Assembly: GCA_000499405.2 (NCBI GenBank) | Contig: HG738138.1 | Span: forward strand, 13,951,208 to 14,015,207 | Length of the DNA stretch: 64,000 nucleotides | Reading direction: 5' to 3' | Source of the DNA: Onchocerca volvulus | Taxonomy: Eukaryota; Nematoda; Chromadorea; Rhabditida; Onchocercidae | In this document: piece after piece, positions 11,164 through 23,969 of the stretch | Numbering within the stretch: position 1 is the first letter of the stretch | How the letters are laid out: every line of letters begins with the position of its first letter | Position numbers and translations under genes: made by a program | The notes under the pieces: generated by a model | What the model saw: the letters and a program-made list of their open reading frames with translations, nothing else | Told to the model about the DNA's origin: nothing | Databases searched by the model: none

Positions 11164-14100
11164 CTGAAATATAGTAGATTAACGGTTTTAGATGTCAAGG
11201 TCGAAGATGAACTGTTCGAAAAAGCTTCGCTTCTGAAACAATAAAACTGCGCAAAAATGCCAAATAAATTATATACACACAAAAAAAAAAAAAAAAAAAG
11301 AAAGAAATGTAATTTTATATAGCGACGAAATCTGAAATGGATTCATTTCCGATTTGGAACAGTTGCAAACTCTTCTATTTCCAAAAATAATAATATCACT
11401 GTGCAAAACATTCAAAATATACTTTTAAATGATTTGGTATTCAAAATAGAAAAACAAAAGAAATGTGAAGATGTTTAATAAATAAAAAGAAATAATTGAA
11501 AAAAAAAAATGAAGCTGATCACACAAAAAAAAAAATAGGCGTAATTAATAATAACAAAAAATTGTTTACAAATGGACGAAAATACATTTCATACCAATGA
11601 TTTATTATACTTCAAAAGCTAATTTGAATTTAAATCGTAAATAAGTCAACCTAATATTTTTCATTGAAATCTCTTGCTGTAAATCTTTTATTGTGAAGTG
11701 GAAATAATTAAAAATTCTAGATCTTTCAGGATAACTCAAGCAACCATATATTGGTAAATTTCAATTTTTCCCATACAGGGATAAAGAACGATGAATAAAT
11801 AAACAAATAAAGAAGTAAATAAATGAAACTGACTGAACTATTTGTAACTTTCATACTTTCCTTGGGATAAATGAGTCCAGAGTATTTGAATTATGGGAAT
11901 GATAAAAAGTATGAGCAACCTTGATGTATTGTGGAAATTTCGGTATGAGATGGATGAGTTAAACTGATTAAGCGTGACAAATGACACTTATTTTTTTCAG
12001 ATATCTCAATTCAATACCATACATACTGGTACTGACTACAGTTCTTGAAATGATAGTATGATAATAGATCGGTAGATGGCAATGATAAATCAGTACAAAT
12101 ACGATCATGTGCAATATAAGGTCGATCAGCCTAATGATAATTAATTGGCTTCGTGAAAAGAATCAGCAAAGGATATGGCAAATAGACATACATCACACTT
12201 GTCCTTAATTGTTGCTCAAAATTACAGAAGGAAAATGACGATGACATAAAAGGTAAAGAATGCAAAATAGGGGACAAGAAGACAGAAGACAGGACATGGG
12301 ACGAAAAGAGAAGAGAAAAGACAGAGGAGAAAGGAATCACGAAGGAATGCGGTAAAAAGGTAAGAAGGGAATGTTTGATGAGCTTACAACGTATTACTAC
12401 TACTTCATATACTTCTAAACCGATCATCCATTCATTCATCCTTAAAAAGGTAAATTACAATACGCCAGGAAATTGAATGCATGGCTCGCAGTAACTGCAG
12501 CAGCATCAGCAGCAGTAGCAAGTTGCGATTTCAGAGCATATTTTAATGATAACGATAATGATGATGACAACAGTGATGGCAATAATAATAATAGTAGTAA
12601 TAATTTTAATAATAATAATAATAACAATCATCATCATCATCATCATGATAATGATGACAGAATTGTTGGACGAAGAAAAGAGGAGATGTATCTTTGGGCA
12701 TATTATGGCACTGATGATGGTTGGTTATGTTTGGGAAGAAAGAAGAATTGGATGGATGGATGGATGGTGGTTGGTAGTAGTAGTGATGGTGGGGGATAGC
12801 AAAAGGAGTCCCGGGGTGTTATACCTGAAAATACCGGTTGCCGTTACAGATGAAAAAGTTCGATGCGATACGATGATGTTTGAGCTGGCAATGGACAATA
12901 ATTCCGTGTGCCCCAAAACATCAAGCAATGTGCCTATGGGCAAAAAAGAAAAAGAAAGGAGAGCAAGGGGAAGGGGAAAGAATTTGTTGGAAGAAGTACC
13001 GGTTGAAATTTATTCAAAAAGTTATTTAAAAACTTTTGCTCAAGATCTCAAGCAATTATTATTTTGACAAAATATTAGACAAATTTTTTCATTTTTCAAA
13101 AAAGCCATACAATTTTGTCTCCAATGAAATATCAATTCTTGTTACGACTTCTTTTTTCTTCTTTTTTTTTTTCTGATACTAGCAAAAGCTTAGTTATATG
13201 GATTTGCAGAAAGATATTTGATTTGATTATATTTTTAAATAATTCATCCGGATATTTTTCAGAAAGTCTCAAGTTAATCATTTGCTATATACTATGAAAT
13301 TTAAACTGACAAGTAACTATTTTTGTTTTTTCGTAAAAGTTTAGGCTCTCATAACTACTGAAGCAAAGTATTCAAAATATTAAAAGTTCAGCATAATTCT
13401 TTTTCCCACCCCTCTCATATAAACTATCACGATCATATCATTATAAACTTCTCGTTCCATCGATCTTTTATGGCTGAATGAATGTGCGCCCAAATAAAAT
13501 AACTGTCAATAGCCTTCCGTCTTCGAACTTCAAAATGGGGACACAATCGGCAATGTATGGTATGCCATGCCTTCATTGGTCCCATTTAAGTCGCAAAACC
13601 AGATTTTCACGAAAATCTTGTCTTCCTCGTCTTCTTGTCATCATCATTCCCTCTTCCTCTCCGTTCTCCATCTATTCCTCAAAGCTTTGATTAGCAACTT
13701 TTATACCTATTTGTGTACTACCACTACCATTATTATTATCATTATCATCCTTTACCTAAATCATAATTTAAAATTTTTGCATTGACATTCTCATGAATAT
13801 CCTCTTCTCATTATATATATCATTACCATCTATATTATCATTACCCGTTTTTCAGCAAACAAAAGGAAGAGTCACACTACCGGGCATATTTTACTTCCAA
13901 TATGAAAGAGATAAGGCACAAAGATGAAGACAAGATCCCCGAGGGCATTCAACATATACGAAAAATAGTGATAGCAAAGATCAGCTATGCGGAAGAAACC
14001 ATCTTATCATTGATTATCTACCGTTATCAATATTACCGATGATTTAATATCCACCAATGTTTCTTACATTCCATATAATTCGAATATTAAAAAGAAAAGT

Positions 14101-14746
14101 ATAAAACTAAGAGAATTTAAAACTCCTGAGAAATTAATTAATCTGCATATTTAAAGAGGGAGAGAGAGAGAGAGAGACAGAGAGATAATGGAAAAAAAGA
14201 GGAGATGTATAATAGAAGAAATATTCGTTGCGACATGTAGAAGCCAGCGAAAATACTCAAAAACATTTTAAAAGAGATAAAACTTAATGAAGTGAACAAT
14301 CGAAGGAAAAAAGAAAGTATTTTTACTTTTTCCATTATTTAAAAAATCCCTTAACTTATAACAACAATTATATGAGAAAAACGATATTTTATTTTCTAGC
14401 GATGATATAAAGAAAAAAAAAAAAAAAAAAACGAAAATGAAAAATTGTCTTATTTCTTGTTGATGTAAAATTTGGATAAAATTAGAAGGCAAGAATGAAA
14501 AAGCAAGTAAACAAGCCTCTAATAAAATGATAAAGATTCATTCCTTAACTCTCTTCAATGATACTTAACAACAAAGCATTACATCCCATTCAATTGATTG
14601 TATTAATCGATTATTGATAAATGTGAATCAAATAAAACTATTATTAAGCTTGGCAAATATTACACGAAATGTTTATTGTTTGTTGATAGAATTGTTAAAG
14701 TATATTGCTATTAATTCGTATTCTTAGTTCCGTTCCATTTCTTTTC

Positions 14747-15053
14747 AAAATTTTCTAACTTCCTAAGTTTAAAATAAATTAATATGATAAGAAATTCTAT
14801 TGCCATAACTCAGCATACTGATGTTTCACGTAAAATGCTAACGTGAAGTATGTCGTGAAATAATTCTACGGATTAGCGTTTTTTTTTCCTTTTTAAAGTT
14901 TCAAAATCGTGCAATAAAATTTTCTAACTTATCTAAATCTAAAATTAATTAATTAACGTGTAAAAAAAATTCTATCGCCATCATTTAAATACTGATATTT
15001 TTATGAAATAGGATGCTAATGTGAAGAATGTCGTGAAAAATTAGGATTAGCAG
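14747..15053. repeat. Diverged tandem duplication, period about 169 bp
   Basis: Two copies, 14,747-14,880 and 14,916-15,053. Both begin AAAATTTTCTAACTT, share CTATYGCCAT, ATACTGATRTTT, GCTAAYGTGAAG and TGTCGTGAAA in the same order, and end in GGATTAGC. By eye they are about 75-80% identical, with a T-rich spacer between them. Confidence 0.75.
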
Positions 15054-16715
15054 TTACAAATTAGTATACATTAAAACTGCAGCACAGAATTCACACATTT
15101 ATCCCACTTGCCTCGACTTCAAATTCAGCTCGAAAATTTCCGAATCTCATATGAAATGAAAAATTCTGCCATTATCAAAGAATCTTCTTCCGCCCGGCTA
15201 TTAAGATATCTGGAATATTTGAAATGACCAAGTAGACAAATACATTCTATCGGTCCCATTGCACCACCACCATCATCAACATCATCATCATCATCAGTAG
15301 CAGCAGCAATGTGAGCAACAAGGAGTAGCAACATCAACCGCACCAAACCAGTCATAATTTTCGTAATGGGGACGTTCTGATCGTAAGGAAAACGAGTCGA
15401 GTCGAGTTGAGTCGAGTGGGACGTCGACATACACAATGGGAAGTTTTGGTACGGAAATCAGAGCAAAAGAAGACCAAACAGGGTTGGGTTCGGATACCAC
15501 TCAGAGCAAGAGGATGACGGAGAAGAGGTATTGGATGGATAGATGGATGGATGGATGCCTTTGCCTTTGCACTGGAATGAATGATTTTGTTGAATGGTAT
15601 TTATTGATATTTTGGGATGGGAAGAGAAAAGAATGGGACATAGGCCTTTAAAGGCCAACTAAGATGAGATATCGTATCCAGAAAAATCACTATCGCTCAT
15701 CAAGTTGCCATCATTGCCATTGCCATCACTGTCATCAAGTACTAGCATCGTTGATCAGTATATCATCATTCTCTACCACAATACTAATCTTCAACAAACA
15801 ACAACAACAACAGCAAGTTTGGAAGCCAATCATTTCTTTTAGTAAGAGGAAAGGTAAAAAACGAAAAAAGCTAAGAAATGGAATGTCTGTGACAATGGGA
15901 CAAAGAAAATTTTGAAAGAATGTTAAAAAGTTACATGCCAGATGTTTTTCAAGTAAGATATGTGTTGAAATTCAAATGTATGCTATATCCTGAATTCGAT
16001 TCAGTATTACGGTTTCTAATAGTGGATATGATAATGTATAAGAATTAGTCCAGCAGATTATGCGTAAGATGGCGGAAGGAACGCAATGACCGGAAAGCCG
16101 AAGTTTTTTTTTTTTTTGTTGCATCAATACGGTAATCAGTTACAAGCATAAAAGCAATACGTGTGCATGGCAATTGCAAGACCTACTTGGCTTTACGTCC
16201 TCTACTTTACTAACGATGCAAGACTTGTATTTGCTTGATGTGCACAGTTGTATGATCCTACCTTCTCTCCTTTCTTGTTTACCTTCTTAATACTAACACT
16301 ATTATCTGTATATACATATATATATGCCGGTAATGTACGCTATGCAGGAATGCTTGCAGTTTGCAGATTAATGCAAGACACTTCCCATTCCTGCACGATC
16401 TACCATCTCCGTCGTGTCATTTTCTATCCTCATCTGATGGCAATTTCGAAGCAAATGCCTTACGATGTCAATGATTTCAGTACACAAACTACAGATACGT
16501 ATAGTTACCATACATAAGCTGCATGTCTACATGCATATTCATGCACTGCATATATACATACATGTGACGCATGTATATATGTATACATACATATGCAAAT
16601 CCAAATATAAATCCACGCAGCAACGCTCAGACTAATGCATACAAACACACACGTAAATGCGTATGTGCATGTATGGATTGGCATACATGCACTCTTATAC
16701 AATATACACGTATAG

Positions 16716-16769
<54 letters not shown>
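16716..16769. repeat. (CA)n microsatellite
   Basis: A CA run broken once by AT near 16,741, inside a wider zone (16,500-16,900) of alternating purine-pyrimidine words such as ATACATACATG and GTATATATG. Confidence 0.95.
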
Positions 16770-19665
16770 GGAATACGTGCATATTCATCGGCATTAAATG
16801 TACAAACATGTACGCATATACATATAAAGACACGTGCATATTTTTATACAATCAGCATGCACATCTCATGCACTCAATTTACGTATAAACACACGTACAC
16901 CCACGCAAGTGACACGAAAAAATGCTAAAATAGGGCAAAAGTGGCCTTAAACGTTATTGTCGTAGTGGAAAGATCATTGCGTCCCGCCACTTGCCATCAT
17001 ACCATTTGACCTAACTGTTGCCAATGTTTGTTAGCCCAAGGTGGTCTCACCATTCCATTCGTGCAAAATGGAAAAGACGAGAAAGTATGTGTGTGTGCGT
17101 GGTGCGTGCACCATTTGGCCTTGTCAACATATATAAGCTCACAATACACGCAAACAGACAGACACACATATATCTATATATAAGAGCCAAAGGAGGAAAT
17201 CTAAAAATGAATCGTGTACAGTTAGTTTTATAACATACCGATGATAAACAGATACAAGAAGAAAATACAATTGGATAAAACATAACACATCAACAAAGAG
17301 GAGCAGACAGACATGGACTGATTGAAGATACAGAACAGAGCGGAACTAACAATGTTTGGCCTAGTTCGAATTGTATCGATTGAGGCCACAGATCAATCGG
17401 ACCAATCTGTGCTTCATTTCTACACAATCGGTCAATTCTCCTCCTTGCTTTGTATGTCTGTGTGTGTTGTATGTATGTGTATGTGTAAGAATGTGGCCTA
17501 TAACCCTAACCCTTCGGCACCACCAAAATACTTTAGGAATGAGCAAACATTAAGGATAGGGTAGGGTAGGGTACAATTAATTTGCCCCCTTCTGCCAGTA
17601 TACCTCGAAAGCTTTCAAATTTCTCATCATCTGTCCACCTCTTTTCCCTCCTTTATGTCTTGTCTGTCATCATCAATGTCTCTCTCTGTCTTTTCTTGCT
17701 TGCATTTCCTTCGTGCGAGCAGTTGCAAGTTCTGATCGGCCAAATGCCCGCTGATAACAACCACAGTTGGGACAATATATTTCGGCCAGCGAATTATATT
17801 ACAAAAAGCGGGGCAAGATGAGTATTACATCATGAGGTGGGGTAACTCAAGAATTCTCGAATAAAATAATCCCGCTCGTTATTAAATCATCGAAATCTTG
17901 TTTGCATGCATTACTGCAACAGTGCAAACGAAGATACGAGTGCAGGAGGAAATATCTGCACGATCAATAGTTTCTAGGCATACTTGAATTTTTTATGATC
18001 GATTCTTGGCCCCCTTTTTCGTTACGCATATTTTAGAGCTGTATGTCTAAATCTCTGAGATTTGCTAATCGTTGGCCATTTCGATAACAGCTGTGTTAAT
18101 TGACTGCAATTGCCTGAAAGGCAGTAGTTCGTGCAGAGTTAATTTGCACTACAGTGGGCTGAGATTTCCATTAAAATTCCGGTATCATATCCAAATTATA
18201 TCTATTGTATCAATCTTAATTTCTATTCAAAATTCCCCCAAGATTTCTGTCTTTTATCAGTACAACATAATCGAATAATTCATTTCCTAAATAGATTTTT
18301 TGAAAATGATTTTTTGTTTTTATTTTTTTTTTCGTTTTCAAAGTAATATTTCAAACAGGAAAATTAAAGAAGCGATTAAATAAATAAAAAAAAAATGAAA
18401 AACAAAATTGCAACATAACAGCTGGAACGATTTATTGATCTCTTATTGCATTTTATTCATTGAAATACATCTTGCAGCAGTGGAAAAAACATCTCTTTCG
18501 ATACACTTAATTATTTAAATGAAAATTAAAAACTTAATCATTACAAGATATTAATATTTTATGATAAGAAAGCAACAAACAATTGTCTGAATATATTCGA
18601 ACAAAATGGAAGAATAAGAAATTCTCATTCATTTCAACGAGATAAGAATATAAGATTAACAATAAAATATCATTTCCAGTATGTTCAAATTTAAAATTTT
18701 TATTTAACATACAATGGAAAAAGTTCGTAGACGAAAGATAAGGAAGAGAGAGAGGAAGGGGTGAGAGAAAAATAAAATAAGATCTCTTCAAACTTGAAAT
18801 TACCTGTTTTTTTTTTTTTGAGTGAATTTTTTTTAGATTTGCTCAACTGTTTGACTAATCAACTTAAGGAAAAAAAAATACATCTTATAGCTTTTCAAAG
18901 AAACAATTATCAGGCGAATATGTATGAAAAATGCGAATTGGATTTAAATTTCAAGGTAAATCTCTTATTGCTAAACTCAAGAAAATTGGATAATTAAAGA
19001 TTAAAATGAAAAAAATATTGTGGAATCATTTCATTATCAATCTTGTTTTATTGATCTATCTTTATTAAGTTGAAACTAAAGCATAAACATGCAAAGTTTG
19101 ACATGTAAAATTTGGAAGTTACACATTTCAACCCATTTTATATCATAAACTTATTGCATTCTTAACAAACAATTTTAAATGGGATTAGAAAAATTTTACG
19201 TTTGAAACTTATTTTAGCTTTTCTTTTTTCTATGCGAACAGTTATCAGTGAACTAAAACGAAATAATTTCAAATTATTGGCTGAGGAAGGTAGGTTGTAA
19301 ATCATCGACAGCAATTTCCGATTGAAAAATGGCAAATTCCGGTTGAAAGAAATACTCTCCGATTGAAGCATATGTCAATTTTATACTTATTGACACCAAT
19401 TATGCCTTTTTTCTTTGCTCATTTTCATCTGTTTCTTTTTCTCGAATTAAATCATTAGTAATACTACTACTATTAGTACTCTTGTTAGTAATACTGCTAC
19501 TGCTACTACAACTACTGCTAATATTTGTATACTGCTGAGTGTCGCTGATGTCACACAGTTGTGACATATTCGGTCTGAATGATTTCCTTGCTCTCTCTCC
19601 AAAGTGATGTGGGAAAATTTTAACAAAAAAACCGGTTGGACTAAGCGCGTTAAGGATGGTGATCT

Positions 19666-19714
<49 letters not shown>
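19666..19714. repeat. (ACT)n microsatellite
   Basis: About 16 consecutive ACT units, preceded about 200 bases earlier (19,460-19,520) by a degenerate stretch of the same trinucleotide (ACTACTATTAGTACT and ACTGCTACTGCTACT words). Confidence 0.95.
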
Positions 19715-20850
19715 GAATTTTAATTGAATTTTAATTTAGTTTTCACAAAAGATATGTCTGCTAATTTTTATTATTGCATTTAAATATCATATATAAGTAA
19801 TTATCAATAATGATAATACCGAACCATATCTTTTCTAATATTTTGTAAAAATAAGGAAGAATCTATTTGAATGTAATTTATTGGTTTTTATGATAATAAT
19901 AATAAGCATCAAGATTAAATTTTGAAAAAATTTAAATCATTCATATGAAAAATCATCATCTACGGAATGAATTTAAATAATAATACAGGTATTGTAAATG
20001 GATAATTGTATGATAGCATTCATTCGATTAATATTCGTTCAGAAACACTGGAATTAATCGCTTAATATTATTAATTATTTTTCTAAAAACATTTTTATCA
20101 AATTTATGCATAAAAAAAAAGATAGGAAATAATAAGAAATTAATCATTAATCTAATTAGATATATGTCTATTCCTTCATATAAAGCATAAATTTCATTTA
20201 CTCATTTAATCTATTAATGTTATGTATTCACTTCACTCACCCATTAATTAAATTAGTTAATTCATTACATCCATTCATTCCATTTAATGACTGAACTGAT
20301 CAATTGAACCATTCATCTATTACGATCTTATTTTCATGGCAGAAGTCGATTGAAAATAAAATAGATCAGCGGAACTAATAATTCGTTCATTTTTTTTTTT
20401 TTTTTTTTTTTGGGTAGTAGAAAAAGGAGAGGAAAAAGCAAAGCGATTTCAATAAATTTTAACCGGATTACAAGTAAAATAACAATTGGAAAAATAAAGA
20501 ACAAAACATTGAAGTTTATTTAACGATGATTGATGTAAGGCCAAAATAGGATAGAAAGTATTTCGATTACTAAATATTAGTTAATTCTACTTTTAACCTG
20601 ATTTTTTAATAAAAATTTCAGACAATAAACACGGATTAGTTGCAATTTTGATTTCATAAATAATGTATATTAGCAACTGAAATAGGAATAAATATAATTT
20701 CGAAGTAGAGAATAATTTTTTTTACACCCGCTGTGATGAACATATAAATAAGCAAACAAAGCATTATATAGACAAAATAAGTAAGTAAATATGCCCGAGT
20801 AACTAATTAATTAAATCAATAAAAGTAAGTATGGTTCAAAAGAACAAAAA

Positions 20851-20883
<33 letters not shown>

Positions 20884-21816
20884 GAAGATAAAAATGAATA
20901 AATTAAAAGATTGATGACTTGAAAAAATATATTATGACTAATAATTGCTCTAAATAACTCCATACAAGTATTTCCGGAGTTAACAGAGTCGTAGACATAT
21001 AAAAAGGTTTTTTTTAGAAGCAAAGTACAATCTGTTCCAGAATTTAATTTATAAAATCATTTTAATGTAATAACGACAAATATTTTAACATATTTATTAA
21101 GTTATATAATTTTAATCTTTATGTAAGCGTGAAATCTTACGTAAAGATGAGATACAGTTATTCGAAAAAAATTTTTCAAATTCTCAAGTCAGACTAAATT
21201 TCATCTGATTGATAACTAATATAGGATAGAATTTATAACCTATTTGTCATAATTATATTTGCTATAGAAATTACATAAATTACTCAATTTTTGTAGTTAA
21301 AATTAAAATGAAAGTTCTAAAAATTTTAATTGTATTGCAAAATTATTAGATGTTTTATTATAAAATTTTTCTTACTGTCAAGTTTTAAACAAATTATGTT
21401 TGTAAATTAATAAATACTTCAAAGTTATAGCTAAAATCATTAAACATATAAGGATTCTGAAAATTCGCATCAAAATTAGATCTAAAAACAATATCTGCAA
21501 TGAAATGATTTATCTATAAATTCCATTCGCATGCACTGAAATATGTGAAAACTCTGCATTTGGTTCATCCCACAGCGTCAGTTCTGCTTATCAAAAATGG
21601 TCTATTTGAAGCACACATCCGATGTCTACGCTTCAAGCAAGACAGTCATACTTCGTTGAAGACGTTTCGTCCCAAAATTCCTGTAATCATTTGCTTTATC
21701 GAATATAGCAGCTTCATTACGTACTCCAGCTATAATGAGAGAAACTTCAGAAGGAATCAGCTAGTAAATTGTTCGATTAGTCTTTCACCAGTTCTAAATT
21801 TTGATTTGTCTTTTCA

Positions 21817-21935
21817 TGTCATATTGATACTGAAATTTTAACTGAATGATTCAACTTTATGTGTTGTTTAATGATGAGAATTAAATCTCGATTAATTAAG
21901 TGTCATATTGATACTGAAATTTTAACTGAATGATT
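21817..21935. repeat. Exact 35-bp direct repeat
   Basis: The sequence starting TGTCATATTGATACTGAAAT and ending ACTGAATGATT occurs at 21,817-21,851 and again at 21,901-21,935 without a mismatch, 84 bases apart. It lies at the right edge of the more GC-rich island that carries a 98-codon frame (21,545-21,841). Confidence 0.9.
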
Positions 21936-22186
21936 ACTTTAATATTTTTCATGTATGCATAACATTTTCTAGAATGCGTGAAATATATCAAACTATTTTT
22001 GATAACTGAATAATAATTATAATATTTTGCTGATTTTCAGCGAAATTTTAATAAAAAATCACAGTTATCAATATATGAACAAATAATCGTTAGCAGTTGC
22101 AATAAATTTTGTTAAATTTCAATAAAAATTGTAAATTTTTATAATATCAAAATGTATAATCTAATTATCTTAAAAATTTTAACCAA

Positions 22187-23928
22187 TCTGTATAAATAAA
22201 TATGTAAACGTTTGCTGTTGCCAGTCTTAAATCTCCGAAAGTTCTTCACCGATTGCTTTCAAATTTCGAAACAACCTTGCACTCGAATAGGCGAGTGTTT
22301 CTTTATAAACAAACTCATTTTTTTTTTTTTACATGTTACACTTGTGACAGGTAAAAGTTAGTGAGCGGACTGAATCTATTAAATAAACCTATTTTCTACA
22401 AAGTGGACATGGTCTTGCATATCGCAAAAAATGCGCGTATTCCAAAGTAATATTCTGTCAAAATTTTGAAGCAATAGATAAGAAATTTCGGAGATCTACG
22501 ATTTTGAACAAATGAACATCACCATTAGTATGTTCTAATACTATGTGCAATTTTTCGAAAGCTACAGAGCAATAACAACAATCCAATAATTTAATTGAGT
22601 AATTTCAAGTTCAAGTTCAAGTTCAGTCACAAGTCAATTTCGAGAACAGCTCGGGTGTAATCGATTCACTTTAGTTCATTCGAAAATGCCTCGCAGAAGA
22701 TCAAATTTAAGTCGACGTGCTCGCGCAGCGGAACGAAAACAGCGATTACTTGCAAATCAAATTGAGAAAGAACGGGCATCAGCGAACGAGCGAAGAAGAC
22801 AAAGAATGGCTCAAATGCGAGCGGAGTGACGTGCAGCCAGACTTGAGCATGCATGATTGCGAGCACGGCAATCCTGTTCTGCAGCTTCAGATCTGCTTCG
22901 TTCTCAGCAGAATGAACCGAGACTGAAAGAGGTTGAAAGACGTCAACGAAAAACAGCAGATTAGGATTAAACACGATTCCGTGTTCCGCAATCACGTGAT
23001 TAAATAACCTTGCATTCTGGACAACGCAGATGATGATTATGGTTTGAGTCCTCATTTCTCATCGGCACTATAACTGAAGTATGTTCTCATTGCAAGGCCC
23101 TGAAATTTAATGGAGAAATGAAAGGAAGTGTTGCGCCGCCGGAAAAATTAAACCAACTTGGGGAACCGCTAGAGCCATTAAAAGCTTCGCTTATCGGATA
23201 TATTGCTAAATCAAAGCATTTCTTAACTATCATCAGGAAATATAACTCTTGCTTCCACATGACGCCGTTCGGCACAGAAATCCTAACAATACAATTCATG
23301 CCAACTTTCAAAGTGAAAGGACAAATTTATCATTAAGCCGATTCTCCGCTTCCGTTGCCAGATGGTCAGCATAAATTCCCACGAATGTATTTATTTCATT
23401 GGTGATAGCAATGATGAATTGAATGCACGCTGTTGAATTTTTACTGACATAAAAAGATCCATTGTTTCCCAACTGCAACAGCAAAACCATTTATTGCAAT
23501 TTAGTTTAAGAGATTGCAGTTTCCAGTTCGATTGGCGTTTGCAATCACCATTAACAAAACTTAGGGCCAATTTTTAGAATTCTGCGATCTAGATTTGTAC
23601 ACGATTGCTTCTCACATGAACAATTATATGTTGGGTGTTCTAGAATCGATAAATCAGACAATCTCTTATCTACACAGACAATAGAGCAACAAAAAATATT
23701 GTAAACCCATAGTCATTGTGAAATTAAATATTTTAGCAACGTGTGCTTTCTCTTTTCTTTCTTTTCCTCTTAACCGAACTGAGCTACAGCAACAAATTTA
23801 TATAAAAAGTATATCAGAAACATGCGTCTATTCGAATGCAATGTTGTGTCAAAATTTCAGGGCAGTCAAAACGGATTTTCGAAGATCTTTTTTGAACAAA
23901 TGAACATTTATATTTTTATTTATATAGA
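22187..23928 (+). mobile_element. Decayed autonomous-type Helitron
   Basis: The element seems to begin at the TC of TCTGTATAAATAAATATG, following an A, as Helitrons insert between A and T. It then shows the 5' zone found in many animal Helitrons (a question of resemblance, not a search). Its coding remains lie at 22,686-23,520. A region of about 90 bp near 22,433-22,525 recurs in diverged form at 23,823-23,910; both contain TTTGAACAAATGAACAT. The right boundary is placed where another Helitron end begins. Confidence 0.6.
22686..23520 (+). pseudogene. Helitron Rep/helicase N-terminal region, broken
   Basis: An ATG at 22,686 opens a 47-codon frame starting MPRRRSNLSRRARAAERK, a basic Arg-rich start I recognise from Helitron proteins. 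The same frame continues through stops at 22,827, near 22,854 and near 22,959. At 23,070-23,330 it carries the Helitron-like N-terminal domain: a CSHCKALKFNGE zinc-ribbon-like motif, PPEKLNQLGEPLEPLK, RKYNSCFHMTPFGTE and TFKVKGQIYH, then a TAA and the usual LPLPDGQHKF segment. Residues near 23,440-23,500 still match the coiled Leu/Gln part that follows in this family. The rolling-circle nuclease and helicase domains are missing. Several stops make it a dead copy. Confidence 0.82.
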
Positions 23929-23969
23929 CTAGCTATACTCGGCCACGCGTTGCCACATAACGCATGGCC
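23929..23969 (-). mobile_element. Helitron 3' terminus, minus orientation
   Basis: Read on the minus strand, an 11-bp stem (10 of 11 paired; plus-strand arms GGCCACGCGTT and AACGCATGGCC, 7-base loop) is followed after eight bases (GAGTATAG) by CTAG and then T. Helitron 3' ends have a GC-rich hairpin about ten bases before CTRR and insert before T. The body of this element would extend to the right of 23,969, where I cannot recognise it, so it may be a short non-autonomous or truncated copy. Confidence 0.6.

Larger units (their letters stand above)
11164..22186. other. Non-coding DNA rich in simple repeats
   Basis: This stretch lies upstream of the minus-strand gene and may hold its promoter and 5' exons. 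Open frames in 12.1-12.9, 15.1-15.9 and 16.2-17.8 kb are created by trinucleotide or tetranucleotide tracts (GAT, TCA, GGAT) or (CA)n and show no domain. One minus-strand frame near 15,125-15,436 has a hydrophobic start followed by a run of Asp from an ATC tract; I do not count it as a gene. An island of more complex sequence lies at 21,540-21,840. No tRNA or snRNA was recognised. Confidence 0.55.

Noticed and set aside
12473..13067. Open frames with Asn/His/Asp runs (plus strand) and Leu-rich mirror (minus strand)
   Set aside because: They are translations of GAT, AAT and CAT trinucleotide tracts, with no domain, partner exon or signal peptide.
15125..15436. Minus-strand frame with hydrophobic start and Asp run, resembling a secreted protein
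   Set aside because: The Asp run comes from an ATC/TCA tract; overlapping frames of similar length exist and no splice partners were found.
16505..16888. Cys/Val and Thr/His-rich frames
   Set aside because: Products of the (CA)n microsatellite and alternating purine-pyrimidine DNA.
17500..17575. Telomere-like words CCCTAACCCT and GGGTAGGGTAGGGT
   Set aside because: Only a few units, and not the nematode telomere unit TTAGGC, so no interstitial telomere is claimed.
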